Below are positions 1 through 8,604 of a DNA stretch of 64,000 bases, piece after piece. Location of the stretch: NCBI GenBank assembly GCA_033763135.1, contig JANRKY010000039.1, forward strand, positions 3,831-67,830, in the 5' to 3' direction. This stretch comes from DALYLB01 sp033763135. Its GTDB lineage: Bacteria > Acidobacteriota > Blastocatellia > RBC074. The first letter of the stretch is position 1, and the number at the start of each line of letters is the position of its first letter. A program made the translations under genes and the position numbers. Below the pieces are notes generated by a model. That model searched no databases. It was not told the origin of the DNA and saw only the letters and a list, made by a program, of their open reading frames with translations.

Positions 1-1
1 C

Positions 2-283
2 AAGAAGGAAGAGCACCACACGGGAGAAACGATTCATATCGATCTGGCGCAGGAGGTCTCCTTCCTCAATAAGGCTGCGATCAAGCAGACGCTCGCCCAT
101 CTGCCGGAAAACAGCTCTGTTGTCATCAACGCGACCAATTCCATTTACATCGATCACGACGTCATTGTTCTGATCAAGGACTTTGTCAGTTTCGGGGCAA
201 TGGAAAAGGAGATTTCCGTCAGTCTCGTCGGATTCAAGGGCGCATACAAGATTGAAAATACGAGCCACGTCAGTTCGTATTAA
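2..283 (+). CDS. SulP-type anion transporter, C-terminal STAS end (partial)
   Basis: The open frame enters from the left edge and stops with TAA at 281-283. Its 93 residues are soluble, with alternating hydrophobic strands and charged helices. The text includes SSVVINATNSIYIDHDV and SVSLVGFKGAYKI, which is how the cytoplasmic STAS domain at the end of SulP bicarbonate/sulfate transporters reads. The membrane part lies outside the window. The carbonic anhydrase gene starts 21 bases later, which fits a SulP bicarbonate importer co-transcribed with its anhydrase. Substrate is inferred from context only; sulfate or another anion is possible. Confidence 0.7.
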   Translation, partial: KKEEHHTGETIHIDLAQEVSFLNKAAIKQTLAHLPENSSVVINATNSIYIDHDVIVLIKDFVSFGAMEKEISVSLVGFKGAYKIENTSHVSSY

Positions 284-304
284 CGCGCAAATAATAAGGA
301 GAAG

Positions 305-994
305 ATGAAGAAGGATATGAGAACGTTGACGAGAGAGATTCAGGCGACAATCACGCCGCTGGAAGCGTTAAATATTCTCAAGCAGGGGAATCAGCGGTTC
401 ATCAATAATCTGAAGGCGAATCGCAATTTGCTGCAGCAGGCCAACGAAACGCGGGATGGGCAATGGCCGTTCGCCGCGATTCTGAGCTGCATCGACAGCA
501 GAACGTCCGTGGAGCTCATCTTCGATCAGGGGCTTGGGGACGTGTTCTCAATTCGGATCGCGGGCAATGTGGTGAATACGGACGTCATCGGCAGCATGGA
601 ATTTGCCTGCAAGGTCTCCGGCGCCAAGCTCCTGATCGTGCTGGGACATTCCAATTGCGGCGCTGTGAAGGGCGCCTGCGATCACGTGGAGATGGGAAAC
701 CTGACGGAACTGCTCGCCAAATTGCAGCCGGCGGTCTACGAAGAGAAGACCGTTGCCAATCCGGAAGAGAGAAATTCCAAAAATACGCAGTTTGTGGAGA
801 ACGTGGCCGCCATCAATGTCAGGCGTTCCGTGAAGTCGATCATCAGCAGAAGCTATATTCTCGAACAGATGATCGAGAAGGGGGAGATCGCGATCATTGG
901 CGCGATGCATGACCTGGAGAGCGGATCCGTGGAGTTTTACGAAGACACGTTCTATTCCTGCAAGAAGGACCTGACCTCCAAGGCGAAGGCGTAA
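305..994 (+). CDS. Beta-class carbonic anhydrase
   Basis: This 229-residue cytoplasmic enzyme interconverts CO2 and bicarbonate. The zinc ligands are visible: Cys62 and Asp64 in CIDSRTS, and His115 and Cys118 in GHSNCGAVKGA. RIAGN and the GAMHDLESG end are also typical. The start at 305 follows AAGGAGAAG; a second ATG at 317 is possible. It sits between a SulP tail and dabA, 19 bases before dabA, so it probably works on bicarbonate or CO2 handled by these two uptake systems. Length and motifs are normal for the family. Confidence 0.95.
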   Translation: MKKDMRTLTREIQATITPLEALNILKQGNQRFINNLKANRNLLQQANETRDGQWPFAAILSCIDSRTSVELIFDQGLGDVFSIRIAGNVVNTDVIGSMEFACKVSGAKLLIVLGHSNCGAVKGACDHVEMGNLTELLAKLQPAVYEEKTVANPEERNSKNTQFVENVAAINVRRSVKSIISRSYILEQMIEKGEIAIIGAMHDLESGSVEFYEDTFYSCKKDLTSKAKA

Positions 995-1013
995 CCGGGC
1001 GAGAGAGGCAATC

Positions 1014-3965
1014 ATGGCGACGGAGACGATACAATCCGCCGGGCAGGCCAGCCTTCTGGAGGAACTGCAGCACGCGGTTTCGCACGCGGCGCACTTTCTT
1101 CCGGCGCAGGGGCCGATCGGCGTGTTTATTCATCACAACACGCTGCATGCATTTCAGCATCTGCCGTTTGAGGACGCCGTGCAGGAAGCGGCCCGGTTGT
1201 TTGGGACCGAGCCGTTTTTGACGGAGGCGGCGTATCGCAAGGAGCTGATGCGGGGACGGATTCGGCGGGAGGATCTGGGGGTGGCGCTGGGGCGCGAAGC
1301 AGACTTCGAGATTCTGCCGGGGCGGCTGGGGCGGCGTGAAATGCGGCGGGCGATGCTCGATCCGGGGTTGCGTTCGATCACGCCGGACAATATCGAATGG
1401 CTGATGGCCGAAGAGGGATTGCTGGATCGATTGCGGGAGGACCTCGGGCCTGCGACGCGACAAGCGGTGCTGGCCGGCGAGGAAGAGTCTGCCGCGGCGC
1501 GCGCGTTGTTTGCGGCGTGTCGTCGCCGAATGCCGGACGCGGCGCCGGTTGCGGCGGCGCGTCCGGCGCGTCCCCGCGACGCGTTGCGGGCATTGCAGGG
1601 CCTCGATACGGACGAACTCATCAATGCCTGGCTGATTCGGTTGTGCGGCGTCTTTCTTGATCAGGGGTTGTCCTACTGGCCCATGCCGTTGCGGGAAAAT
1701 GGGTTTTATCGAGCGGTGCGCGATCTGTTGTCTCAGCCCGGCCTGCTGTCGCCGGCGTTGTTGGACGGGCTGAAGGAGGCATTCGGGCGGCAGAGAGCGG
1801 AGGGAAAGAGTTCTGCCGATGTAACGCTGGATTGCCTGCGTAAATTCGGCGTTCCGCATTCGGAATGGGAGTCCGTGCTCATCGCTGAATTGCTTGCGTT
1901 GCCGGGATGGGCCGGGCTCGTGCACAAGTTGGAAACGGAACCGGACCTGGCCCCGCACGAGCGCCTGCCGTGCTCCCTGATGGACTTTCTCGCGGTCCGT
2001 TTGACGATGACGGTGGTTGTCGTGGAGAACGCGTTGAGAGGGCACGCCTCGGGAGAGCATTTCTGGTCGCAATGGCGGCAATCGGTCGCGCCCGCGTCGG
2101 GGACGGAGGCGCAGCGGATGGCCCGGGCCGCGGGCCTCTTTGACGTCGCGCAATTGCTGGGGCTGTCCGCGAAAGAGATCCAGCTTCTGTCCGCGGCGGA
2201 GTTCCAATCCCTGGTCGAAGAGATCGAGGCCTTTTCCGATTGGGAGCGGCGGCGCGTGTGGCATCTCGCGTATGAGCATCGTCATGAGGAGGAGATCCTG
2301 CGGCCGATGATGACGCATCGCGCCGGGATCGATCCGCGCCGCCCGGCGCATCGCACAGCCGCGCAGGTGATTTTTTGCATCGACGAGCGCGAAGAGTCCA
2401 TTCGCCGCGCGCTCGAAGAGATCGATCCGTGCGTCGAGACGCTGGGCGCCGCCGGGTTTTTCGGCGTCGCCGTCAATTATCAGGGGCTGGATGACCCGCA
2501 TGGCGTTGCGCTCTGTCCGGTTGTCGTGTCGCCCCGGCACGCCGTCCTCGAACGTCCGCACGAGGCGGATCAGCATCTCTCCCAGAAGCGGCAGAGCCGC
2601 CGCAGGTTGTGGGCGGATGTTGCGCACAATCTCTTCATCGGGTCGCGAACCCTGGTGCGCGGGTGGCTCGGCGCGCTCGGATTGGGCTGGCTCTCGGTCT
2701 TTCCCCTCATCACCCGCGTCCTGACGCCTCGTCAGGCAGGGCGATGGTATGCCCGTCTGGCGGACCTTCTGCTGCCCGTGCCGCGCACTGAATTGACGCT
2801 GATGCGCGATGACGAGGCGAGCCACGACAAGATCGAGGGCCTCCTGCTCGGCTTCACGGTCGAAGAGAAGGCGGAGCGCATCGCCGGGACGCTCCGCGCG
2901 GCCGGCCTGACTGAAAATCACGCGCGCCTGGTGGCCATTCTCGGGCACGGCTCCACCAGCCTGAACAATCCTCATGAATCCGCGCACGATTGCGGCGCGT
3001 GCGGCGGCCGGCGCGGCGGACCGAATGCGCGGCTGTTTGCGGCGATGGCCAACCATCCGCGCGTGCGCCTTCGCATGCGGGAACTCGGGGTGGCCATTCC
3101 GGACGACACCTGGTTCGTCGGCGGTTATCACGACACCTGCAACGACGTCGTCGAATTTTTCGACACCGAGGCGATGCCGGCCGCGCTCGCGGCGGAATTT
3201 GCGCGCCTGACGGAGTCGCTCGAACGCGCCCGCGCCGCGAATGCGCTTGAACGCGCGCGCCGGTTCGAAGCGGCCTTTCGCGCCACGACGCCACGGGCCG
3301 CTCTGCGGCACGTCGAAGAGCGGGCCGAACATCTCGCGGAGCCGCGCCCGGAATACGGGCACGCCACCAACGCTGTTTGCGTCGTCGGGCGGCGTAGCGT
3401 GACGCGCGGACTGTTTCTGGATCGGCGCGCGTTTCTCGTCTCCTATGACGCGGATCTCGATCCGGGAAATCACAGTCTCGCCGCTCTGCTTGGCGCGGCG
3501 GGCCCTGTCTGCGCGGGAATCAATCTCGAATACTATTTCTCGTTCGTGGACAACGAACGGTATGGCTGCGGCACGAAATTGCCGCACAACGTCACCGGAC
3601 TGGTCGGTGTCATGAATGGGCACGCCAGCGATCTGCGCACGGGGCTGCCGTGGCAGATGGTCGAAGTGCACGAGCCGGTGCGGCTGTTGCTGATTGTGGA
3701 GAATACGCCGCACAACGTCATGGACGCCGCGCGGCGCAGCCCCGTCGTCACCGAACTGCTTGAAAATCGCTGGATTCGGCTGGCGACGATGGACCCCGCC
3801 GACGGCGCCATTCACGTATATCGCGACGGCGTTTTCGAGCCGCTGCGCGAAATGGCGGCGCTTCCGGAGACGGAATCGTCGGTGGACTGGTATCTCGGGA
3901 AACTGGAACATTTGCCAATTGCGCGCGTCACCGCAACCGCTGCCCATGCGGGCGGCGCGTATTGA
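1014..3965 (+). CDS. dabA: DabA, zinc-binding subunit of the DAB inorganic carbon accumulation complex (DUF2309)
   Basis: The 983-residue protein belongs to DUF2309, a large beta-carbonic-anhydrase-like protein thought to hydrate CO2 in one direction when bound to a NuoL-like membrane subunit. Putative zinc ligands are Cys455 and Asp457 in FCIDEREES, His645 in GHGSTS and Cys660 in HDCGACGG. The 15-residue His-to-Cys spacing equals that in characterised DabA. It lies in an operon after carbonic anhydrase and 12 bases before its membrane partner. Long antisense frames across it are GC-codon shadows. Function comes from family knowledge; use of carbon for anaplerosis in a heterotroph is inference. 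Confidence 0.93.
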   Translation: MATETIQSAGQASLLEELQHAVSHAAHFLPAQGPIGVFIHHNTLHAFQHLPFEDAVQEAARLFGTEPFLTEAAYRKELMRGRIRREDLGVALGREADFEILPGRLGRREMRRAMLDPGLRSITPDNIEWLMAEEGLLDRLREDLGPATRQAVLAGEEESAAARALFAACRRRMPDAAPVAAARPARPRDALRALQGLDTDELINAWLIRLCGVFLDQGLSYWPMPLRENGFYRAVRDLLSQPGLLSPALLDGLKEAFGRQRAEGKSSADVTLDCLRKFGVPHSEWESVLIAELLALPGWAGLVHKLETEPDLAPHERLPCSLMDFLAVRLTMTVVVVENALRGHASGEHFWSQWRQSVAPASGTEAQRMARAAGLFDVAQLLGLSAKEIQLLSAAEFQSLVEEIEAFSDWERRRVWHLAYEHRHEEEILRPMMTHRAGIDPRRPAHRTAAQVIFCIDEREESIRRALEEIDPCVETLGAAGFFGVAVNYQGLDDPHGVALCPVVVSPRHAVLERPHEADQHLSQKRQSRRRLWADVAHNLFIGSRTLVRGWLGALGLGWLSVFPLITRVLTPRQAGRWYARLADLLLPVPRTELTLMRDDEASHDKIEGLLLGFTVEEKAERIAGTLRAAGLTENHARLVAILGHGSTSLNNPHESAHDCGACGGRRGGPNARLFAAMANHPRVRLRMRELGVAIPDDTWFVGGYHDTCNDVVEFFDTEAMPAALAAEFARLTESLERARAANALERARRFEAAFRATTPRAALRHVEERAEHLAEPRPEYGHATNAVCVVGRRSVTRGLFLDRRAFLVSYDADLDPGNHSLAALLGAAGPVCAGINLEYYFSFVDNERYGCGTKLPHNVTGLVGVMNGHASDLRTGLPWQMVEVHEPVRLLLIVENTPHNVMDAARRSPVVTELLENRWIRLATMDPADGAIHVYRDGVFEPLREMAALPETESSVDWYLGKLEHLPIARVTATAAHAGGAY

Positions 3966-3977
3966 GGAATTTTCGAT

Positions 3978-5378
3978 ATGAATGAGGGCCTCCTGCTCAG
4001 TTTGCTGATCTTGCTGCCGGGCGGCGTTTGCGCGTTGCTCGGCATCGGCTGGCTCCTCGGCTGGCGCATGGCCGAGCGCCCGGTCGCCCGGTTGACGGTG
4101 GCCTGTTATTGCGTGGTGCTGACGATCATCGTCACGCTATGGCTGCGCCTGTTGGCCGGCGGCCACGCCCAGATTTACGCCGGATACGGCAACTGGTTCG
4201 AGGTTGGCCATTATCATTTTCCCCTGGCTTTGTGGGCGGATCGCATTTCATTGCCGCTGCTCGCTTTGAGCGCCTTTCTGACCGCCATCGTCGCCGTTTT
4301 TTCGCGCCGGTACATTCACCGTGACGAAGGGTTCTTTCGCTTCTTTATGCTGCTGAATCTGTTCGGCAGTGGCATTCTGCTCTTCTTCGCCGCGGGATCG
4401 TTCGACCTGATGATCGGCGGATGGGAAGTGGTCGGGGTCACGTCCATTCTGCTGATCGCCTTCTTTCAACACCGCAGCGATCCGGTTCACAGCGCGCTGC
4501 GAGTCTTTGCGACCTATCGCGCCTGCGACGTCGGGCTGCTGGTCGGTGTCGTGCTGATGCATCTTTTTGTCGGCACGTCGGAGTTCAAGGAGATTCTGCC
4601 GAACAATATTGAAGCGCACACGCCGTTGCTGGGAAGCTCGGCAACGATGGTTGCTTTTTTGTTGTTGCTGGCGGCGGTCGGCAAGGCGGCGCAAGCGCCG
4701 TTTTCGGGCTGGTTGCCGCGCGCGATGGAGGGGCCGACGCCTTCGAGCGCGATCTTTTACGGCGCGCTCTCGGTTCATGCCGGCGCGTATCTGCTTTTGC
4801 GCGCCCAACCGATCATCGCGGCCTCGTCCTATGTCGCTGAAGCGATTCTTCTGATCGGGTTGCTGACGGCGGTTCACGCCACATTTGTCGGTCGCGCCTG
4901 TGCCGACGCAAAGACGTCGCTGGCGTATGCTTCAATGGCGCAACTGGGAATCATCTTCATCGAGATCGGATTGGGCTGGCGACAACTGGCGCTGTGGCAT
5001 ATCGCCGGTCATGCGCTGATTCGCACGCTGCAGTTTTTGCGCGCGCCGTCGATGCTGCACGATCATCATCGCCTGCACGCCGCCGCGGGCGGCCATTTGA
5101 GCGCGACAGGCACACATTTCGAGGCGTTGCTGCCCCAGGCCATGCAGCGCTGGCTTTACCGGCTTGCGCTGGATCGCGGGCATCACGATACATTTCTGGA
5201 TCGGTTTGTCGTGGCGCCGGTGGTGCGACTCGCCGAGCGGCTGCAGCGGTTCGAGTATCGATGGAGCGAACCTGTCGGCGGCGCAACAAGCACTCATCAG
5301 CAACCGCTTGCTTCCCAGGCGGAACTGTTGTCGTTGAAATCCTCTCTCAAGCAGAAAGCGGACGGAGCCGATGCCTGA
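3978..5378 (+). CDS. dabB: NuoL/MrpA-like proton-translocating membrane subunit (DabB-like)
   Basis: The 466-residue polytopic membrane protein resembles complex I antiporter-like subunits, with conserved text such as LLLLAAVGKAAQAPFSGWLPRAMEGPTPSSA and an SLAYASMAQLG helix. GAGGAA lies before the ATG. Following dabA by 12 bases, it is the likely DabB partner that couples a cation gradient to DabA. It is shorter than full NuoL and ends in a soluble tail. The next gene encodes a second protein of this type and overlaps by 8 bases, so the complex may contain two antiporter-like subunits. Confidence 0.88.
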   Translation: MNEGLLLSLLILLPGGVCALLGIGWLLGWRMAERPVARLTVACYCVVLTIIVTLWLRLLAGGHAQIYAGYGNWFEVGHYHFPLALWADRISLPLLALSAFLTAIVAVFSRRYIHRDEGFFRFFMLLNLFGSGILLFFAAGSFDLMIGGWEVVGVTSILLIAFFQHRSDPVHSALRVFATYRACDVGLLVGVVLMHLFVGTSEFKEILPNNIEAHTPLLGSSATMVAFLLLLAAVGKAAQAPFSGWLPRAMEGPTPSSAIFYGALSVHAGAYLLLRAQPIIAASSYVAEAILLIGLLTAVHATFVGRACADAKTSLAYASMAQLGIIFIEIGLGWRQLALWHIAGHALIRTLQFLRAPSMLHDHHRLHAAAGGHLSATGTHFEALLPQAMQRWLYRLALDRGHHDTFLDRFVVAPVVRLAERLQRFEYRWSEPVGGATSTHQQPLASQAELLSLKSSLKQKADGADA

Positions 5379-6867
5379 CCACTTGTTCTTTCCGTTGGCG
5401 AGCCTCGGCGTGTTTCTGCCGCTTGGGCTTGCATTGGTTGTCTGGAAGATGACGAGCGTCGAACAGGCCCGTCGCTGGACGGCGGGCGCGCTGGCGACGA
5501 GTTTTGCCGCCCTGCTGGCCGCGGGGCTCACCGTTGCGCGCGCGCCGGAAGGCCGTTTTACCGAGCCGTTCTGGCAATGGTTTGCGGTGGACGCGCTGAA
5601 CGCGGTTCCGTTATCGCTTTTTACCGCGATGGCGCTGGGCGTGGCGGTGCTTGCTCCCAAAGGAAAGCTGACGCCGCAGTGGCTGGCCGGATTGTTATGG
5701 ATGTGCGCGATGACGAACGCGGCCTATGCCGCGAACAATCTGGTCGTGTTTGTGGCCGGCTGGGCCGGCTCGTTGGCCCCGTTTATATTGACGCAGGCCT
5801 TTGCGCGCCCCGCGTCGAGCGGAACCGGCGATCTTGGGACCGCCGGGAGGCGGGCGCTGCCGGCATCGGCGCAGGTCATGCTGGCCGCAAGCCTGGTCAG
5901 TTTGTGCATTGGCGTGGCATTGCTGGTCTTTGCTGCGCGGGGAGCGAGTCTCCATGATGCGTTCGGCCTTGCGCTCGTCCGGAAGGGCGACAGCTGGTTG
6001 TTGTTTGCGGCGTTCGCTTTTCTGATGGCCGCCGTGGTGTTGCGCAAGGGAATCTTCCCGGCGCATTTCTGGGTCGTGACTTCGTTTGAACGGGGCTCGC
6101 TGCTGTTGATGACGTTATTGATGAACGGCCATCTCGGCGCGTTTCTGATTGCGCGCATTGTATTGCCGCTTCTGCCCGACGTCGCGCATCGCGCCTGGCC
6201 GCTCTTCAGCAATTTAGGGCTATTTACGGCCGCGTATGCGGCGTTGCTCGCGCTCGTTGCGCGCAATCCCCGCCGATTGTTCGCGCTGGTGGCGGTCAGT
6301 CAATCGGCCTTTTTACTGACGGGGATGCAGAGTTATACATCGGTCGGCATTGCCGGGGCGCTGGTGCTGTGGCAGGTGGTCGCGGTTGCCGTCACGATGA
6401 TGGCGGCGGTGTACGCCGGGCTGGAAGCGCGTCTGGGCGCCGCGCTCGACACGACCGGGTTTCTTGGTCTGGCTGTCGGCGCGCCGCGGCTGGCGGTCTT
6501 TTTCGCCGCCGGCGGGCTGGCGCTGGTGGGTCTGCCGCTCACGCTTGGCTTTCCCGCGGAAGACCTGCTGCTGCAGGGCACTCTCGCCACCAATCCCTAT
6601 CTTGGCGTCGTGCTGCCCGTGGTGACGGCGCTGAATGCCTTCAGCGTGGTGCGACTGTTTGCGCGGCTCTTTCTTGGTCGTCCGGTCCCGGCGGCGCACG
6701 ACCTGGCCGACGCCCTGCCGCGGGAACGATGGGTGCTGACCGCGGCCCTCCTGTTCTTGTTGCTCGGCGGACTCTTTCCAGCCCCGCTGATCCGGCTGCC
6801 CGCTCTTGCCGCGGAGCGCATCGTCAACCTGGTCTCCGGATCGGTGGACTCCGCGCCACCGCATTGA
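5371..6867 (+). CDS. Second NuoL/NuoM-like membrane protein of the dab operon
   Basis: The 498-residue, very hydrophobic protein has about 14 predicted membrane spans. Its LRKGIFPAHFWVVTSFERGS segment matches the position where NuoL/M proteins carry their discontinuous helix, and GLPLTLGFPAEDLLLQG resembles the antiporter C-terminal half. The start overlaps the dabB-like stop by 8 bases, implying translational coupling. It is diverged from the upstream copy and is not a simple duplication. A dab operon with two different antiporter-like subunits is less usual, and its stoichiometry cannot be read from sequence. Confidence 0.75.
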   Translation: MPDHLFFPLASLGVFLPLGLALVVWKMTSVEQARRWTAGALATSFAALLAAGLTVARAPEGRFTEPFWQWFAVDALNAVPLSLFTAMALGVAVLAPKGKLTPQWLAGLLWMCAMTNAAYAANNLVVFVAGWAGSLAPFILTQAFARPASSGTGDLGTAGRRALPASAQVMLAASLVSLCIGVALLVFAARGASLHDAFGLALVRKGDSWLLFAAFAFLMAAVVLRKGIFPAHFWVVTSFERGSLLLMTLLMNGHLGAFLIARIVLPLLPDVAHRAWPLFSNLGLFTAAYAALLALVARNPRRLFALVAVSQSAFLLTGMQSYTSVGIAGALVLWQVVAVAVTMMAAVYAGLEARLGAALDTTGFLGLAVGAPRLAVFFAAGGLALVGLPLTLGFPAEDLLLQGTLATNPYLGVVLPVVTALNAFSVVRLFARLFLGRPVPAAHDLADALPRERWVLTAALLFLLLGGLFPAPLIRLPALAAERIVNLVSGSVDSAPPH

Positions 6868-6884
6868 CAGGCGTCGGAAGACAG

Positions 6885-6920
6885 AACGGCCCCGGGAAAT
6901 TCGCGTTTCCCGGGGCCGTT
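6885..6920. terminator. 15-bp perfect GC-rich hairpin after the dab operon
   Basis: A perfect 15-bp stem (6885-6899 with 6906-6920) and a 6-base loop lie 17 bases after the last dab-operon gene. There is no clear T-run on either strand, though the minus side is moderately T-rich. It may end the dab operon on the plus strand and the small minus-strand unit coming from 7059. Confidence 0.6.
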
Positions 6921-7059
6921 TCGGTAAGCTGGTCGGATTGACCGCAAGGGCGTCCCTGCGAGTGTCTTCACGTCAGCAATGCAGGACGACCTTTAAGTCG
7001 CAGCCACCTCACTGTGTCTTATACTCATATGCTCTAGACCACCTCCTTTCTCAGTGTTA
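6885..7059 (-). ncRNA. Candidate small RNA or mini-gene with an 11-codon ORF
   Basis: On the minus strand a promoter-like pair (7066-7094) is followed by AAAGGAGGT at 7041-7049, an ATG at 7026-7028, and 11 codons reading MSIRHSEVAAT with TAA at 6993-6995. A bulged hairpin pairing CGTCCTGC with GCAGGGACG comes next, then the 15-bp hairpin at 6885-6920. The transcript would be about 175 nt. It could be a leader-peptide RNA, a mini-gene or a structured sRNA. The Shine-Dalgarno to ATG spacing of 13 is long. No family is recognised; structured RNAs such as Acido-1 are known from Acidobacteria, but I cannot test a match here. Confidence 0.4.
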
Positions 7060-7065
7060 CCGTGC

Positions 7066-7094
7066 ATCGTACCGATGACGTCCCCCCGCGTCAA
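7066..7094 (-). promoter_or_regulatory. Sigma70-like promoter for the minus-strand small transcript
   Basis: Reading the minus strand, TTGACG (7094-7089) and TACGAT (7071-7066) are separated by 17 bases. They match the consensus boxes at 5 and 4 of 6 positions. Start of transcription would be near 7059, just ahead of the Shine-Dalgarno at 7041-7049. The next plus-strand gene begins at 7214. Confidence 0.5.
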
Positions 7095-7213
7095 TAAAAA
7101 TTTCCGGCAGAATTTCATGGGCATCGGGGACGCTCCGTCTCCTCAACAATGGCCCCCAAAGAGCGCCTAAAGAATGTCCAAAGTATGCCCAAAGTTTGGA
7201 GGACTGAAGATCT

Positions 7214-8050
7214 ATGACCCGGGAGGAAGCGCGTGCGAGGTTCACGGCGGAGGTGGAGCGGGAAGAGGCGCGTCTGGAACTGGATCGTGCGGCCTTGCTG
7301 ATCGCTGCTGAGGAGTATCCGTTTCTGGAGGTGGAAGCGTACATCGGGCGACTCGACGAGATTGCGACGGCGGCTCGCCGCCACGACCGGCTTGAAGACG
7401 AGCCGCAGGCCCGCATTCTCGCGCTGGCCGAATGGCTCTCGTCCGAGATGGCGTTTCGGGGGAACGCGGGGAATTATTATGACGTGCGCAACAGCTTTCT
7501 TCACAAAGTGATCGATCGTCGCGTGGGCATTCCGATTACGCTTTCGGTGGTCCATATCGAGATTGCACGCCGGCTGGGGCTGGAGTTGCGGGGCGTGGGA
7601 ATGCCGGGCCACTTCATCGTCAAATGCCGGGACGAGGCGCAGGAGATTCTGCTGGATCCGTTCAATGGCGGCCGCCGGCTGACGATTGAGGATTGTCGGG
7701 AGATGATCGAGCAGATGTATGGGGGATCGATGCCATTTCGCGCGGAGTTTCTGGCCACGGTGACGAAGCGGCAGATCCTGACGCGAATGCTGCAGAATCT
7801 GAAGAGCATCTATTCGAACGCGAAGGACTACGCACGGACGCTGGCCGTCATCGAGCGGGTGCTGCTTCTCAATCCGGATTTGACGACCGAGATTCGCGAC
7901 CGGGGACTGGTCAATGTCGGAATGGGACGCTATGCGCAGGCGCGGCACGATCTCGAGACCTATCTGCGCCGAAATCCGGGCGCCGTCGATGCGACGCAGA
8001 TTCAGGAACGATTGAACCAACTAAAGCAGAAACAGGCGAGATTGAACTGA
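7214..8050 (+). CDS. SirB1/transglutaminase-like family protein with TPR end
   Basis: The 278-residue cytoplasmic protein has a SirB1-type transglutaminase-like fold. NSFLHKVIDRRVGIPITLSV and GVGMPGHFIVKC are the family hallmarks, near residues 95-145. The last 80 residues form TPR-like helices (AKDYARTLAVIERVLLLNPD). The usual Cys of true transglutaminases is not evident in SirB1 proteins, and their biochemical role is unknown. The start is backed by TTTGGAGG 11 bases upstream. It is a single gene, bounded downstream by a long palindrome shared with convergent rpsT. Confidence 0.85.
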   Translation: MTREEARARFTAEVEREEARLELDRAALLIAAEEYPFLEVEAYIGRLDEIATAARRHDRLEDEPQARILALAEWLSSEMAFRGNAGNYYDVRNSFLHKVIDRRVGIPITLSVVHIEIARRLGLELRGVGMPGHFIVKCRDEAQEILLDPFNGGRRLTIEDCREMIEQMYGGSMPFRAEFLATVTKRQILTRMLQNLKSIYSNAKDYARTLAVIERVLLLNPDLTTEIRDRGLVNVGMGRYAQARHDLETYLRRNPGAVDATQIQERLNQLKQKQARLN

Positions 8051-8053
8051 TCG

Positions 8054-8157
8054 TTTGTCGTTCCGGCTTCGTTTGGCGTTCCGCCTTCAGGCGGTCAGTC
8101 TTTGGTCGTGGGCTGGCCGCCTGAAGGCGTAACGCCAAACGAAGCCGGAACGACAAA
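8054..8157. repeat. Long inverted repeat between convergent genes
   Basis: Two 41-base arms (8054-8094 and 8117-8157) are complementary with one mismatch and are separated by 22 bases. They fill the gap between the SirB1-like gene and rpsT. A 23-base piece (8071-8093) recurs at 54811-54833 with one difference, so it is a dispersed REP-like repeat. A bidirectional terminator role is plausible. Confidence 0.85.
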
Positions 8158-8168
8158 CAGAGCCGCGT

Positions 8169-8438
8169 TTACTTGGCCTTGAGTTCGTTGACGTGCATGG
8201 TCAGGCGAGCTTTGTAGCGGGCGGCGGCGTTGCGGTGCATCACGCCTTTCTGAACCGACTTGTCGATGACGGAGACGGTCAGCGGCAGCGCGGTCTGGGC
8301 TTCCTGCAGCACGCCGGAATCGATCGCGGCGCGAAGCTTCTTGATGGCCGTGCGGAGGCGGCTCCGGTTGGTGGTGTTGATGGCGTTGCGTTTCGCGTTC
8401 TGGCGATCCCGCTTGATTGCTGACTTATGATTCGGCAT
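8169..8438 (-). CDS. rpsT: 30S ribosomal protein S20
   Basis: The 89-residue basic protein starts MPNHKSAIKRDRQNAKRNAI and carries the S20 pattern throughout, including the late HRNAAARYKARL helix. It binds 16S rRNA early in small-subunit assembly. Length is normal. It is a single-gene unit on the minus strand, read from a near-consensus promoter at 8529-8558, giving a leader of about 80 bases. GAGAGAGAG provides a weak ribosome binding site. It converges with the SirB1-like gene across the 104-base palindrome. Confidence 0.97.
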   Translation of the reverse strand: MPNHKSAIKRDRQNAKRNAINTTNRSRLRTAIKKLRAAIDSGVLQEAQTALPLTVSVIDKSVQKGVMHRNAAARYKARLTMHVNELKAK

Positions 8439-8528
8439 GACGTCTCTCTCTCTTGATCAAAATCTCAAAGGCCAACGGCTTGATTGAATGGACACGGGCG
8501 GAAATCCACCGAGGTCCACAAAGGGCGG

Positions 8529-8558
8529 AGTATAGGGACCTTGCGCGGGCGCTGTCAA
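8529..8558 (-). promoter_or_regulatory. Strong sigma70-type promoter of rpsT
   Basis: On the minus strand, TTGACA (8558-8553, full consensus) and TATACT (8534-8529, 5 of 6) are 18 bases apart. The rpsT start lies about 90 bases downstream, leaving room for a regulatory leader. The divergent adenylyltransferase gene begins at about 8605. Confidence 0.75.
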
Positions 8559-8604
8559 GTCCGGGCGGGGGCTTGTCTTGAAGCCATCGGGGCCCCTAAG
8601 ATGC

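Noticed and set aside
894..3947. 1017-codon open frame on the strand opposite dabA
   Set aside because: Arg/Pro/His-rich shadow of a GC-rich gene, no family pattern, and it covers a convincing dabA. Similar long shadows at 8730-10763, 10959-12563, 16699-19218, 25462-28686 and 58422-60923 were left out for the same reason.
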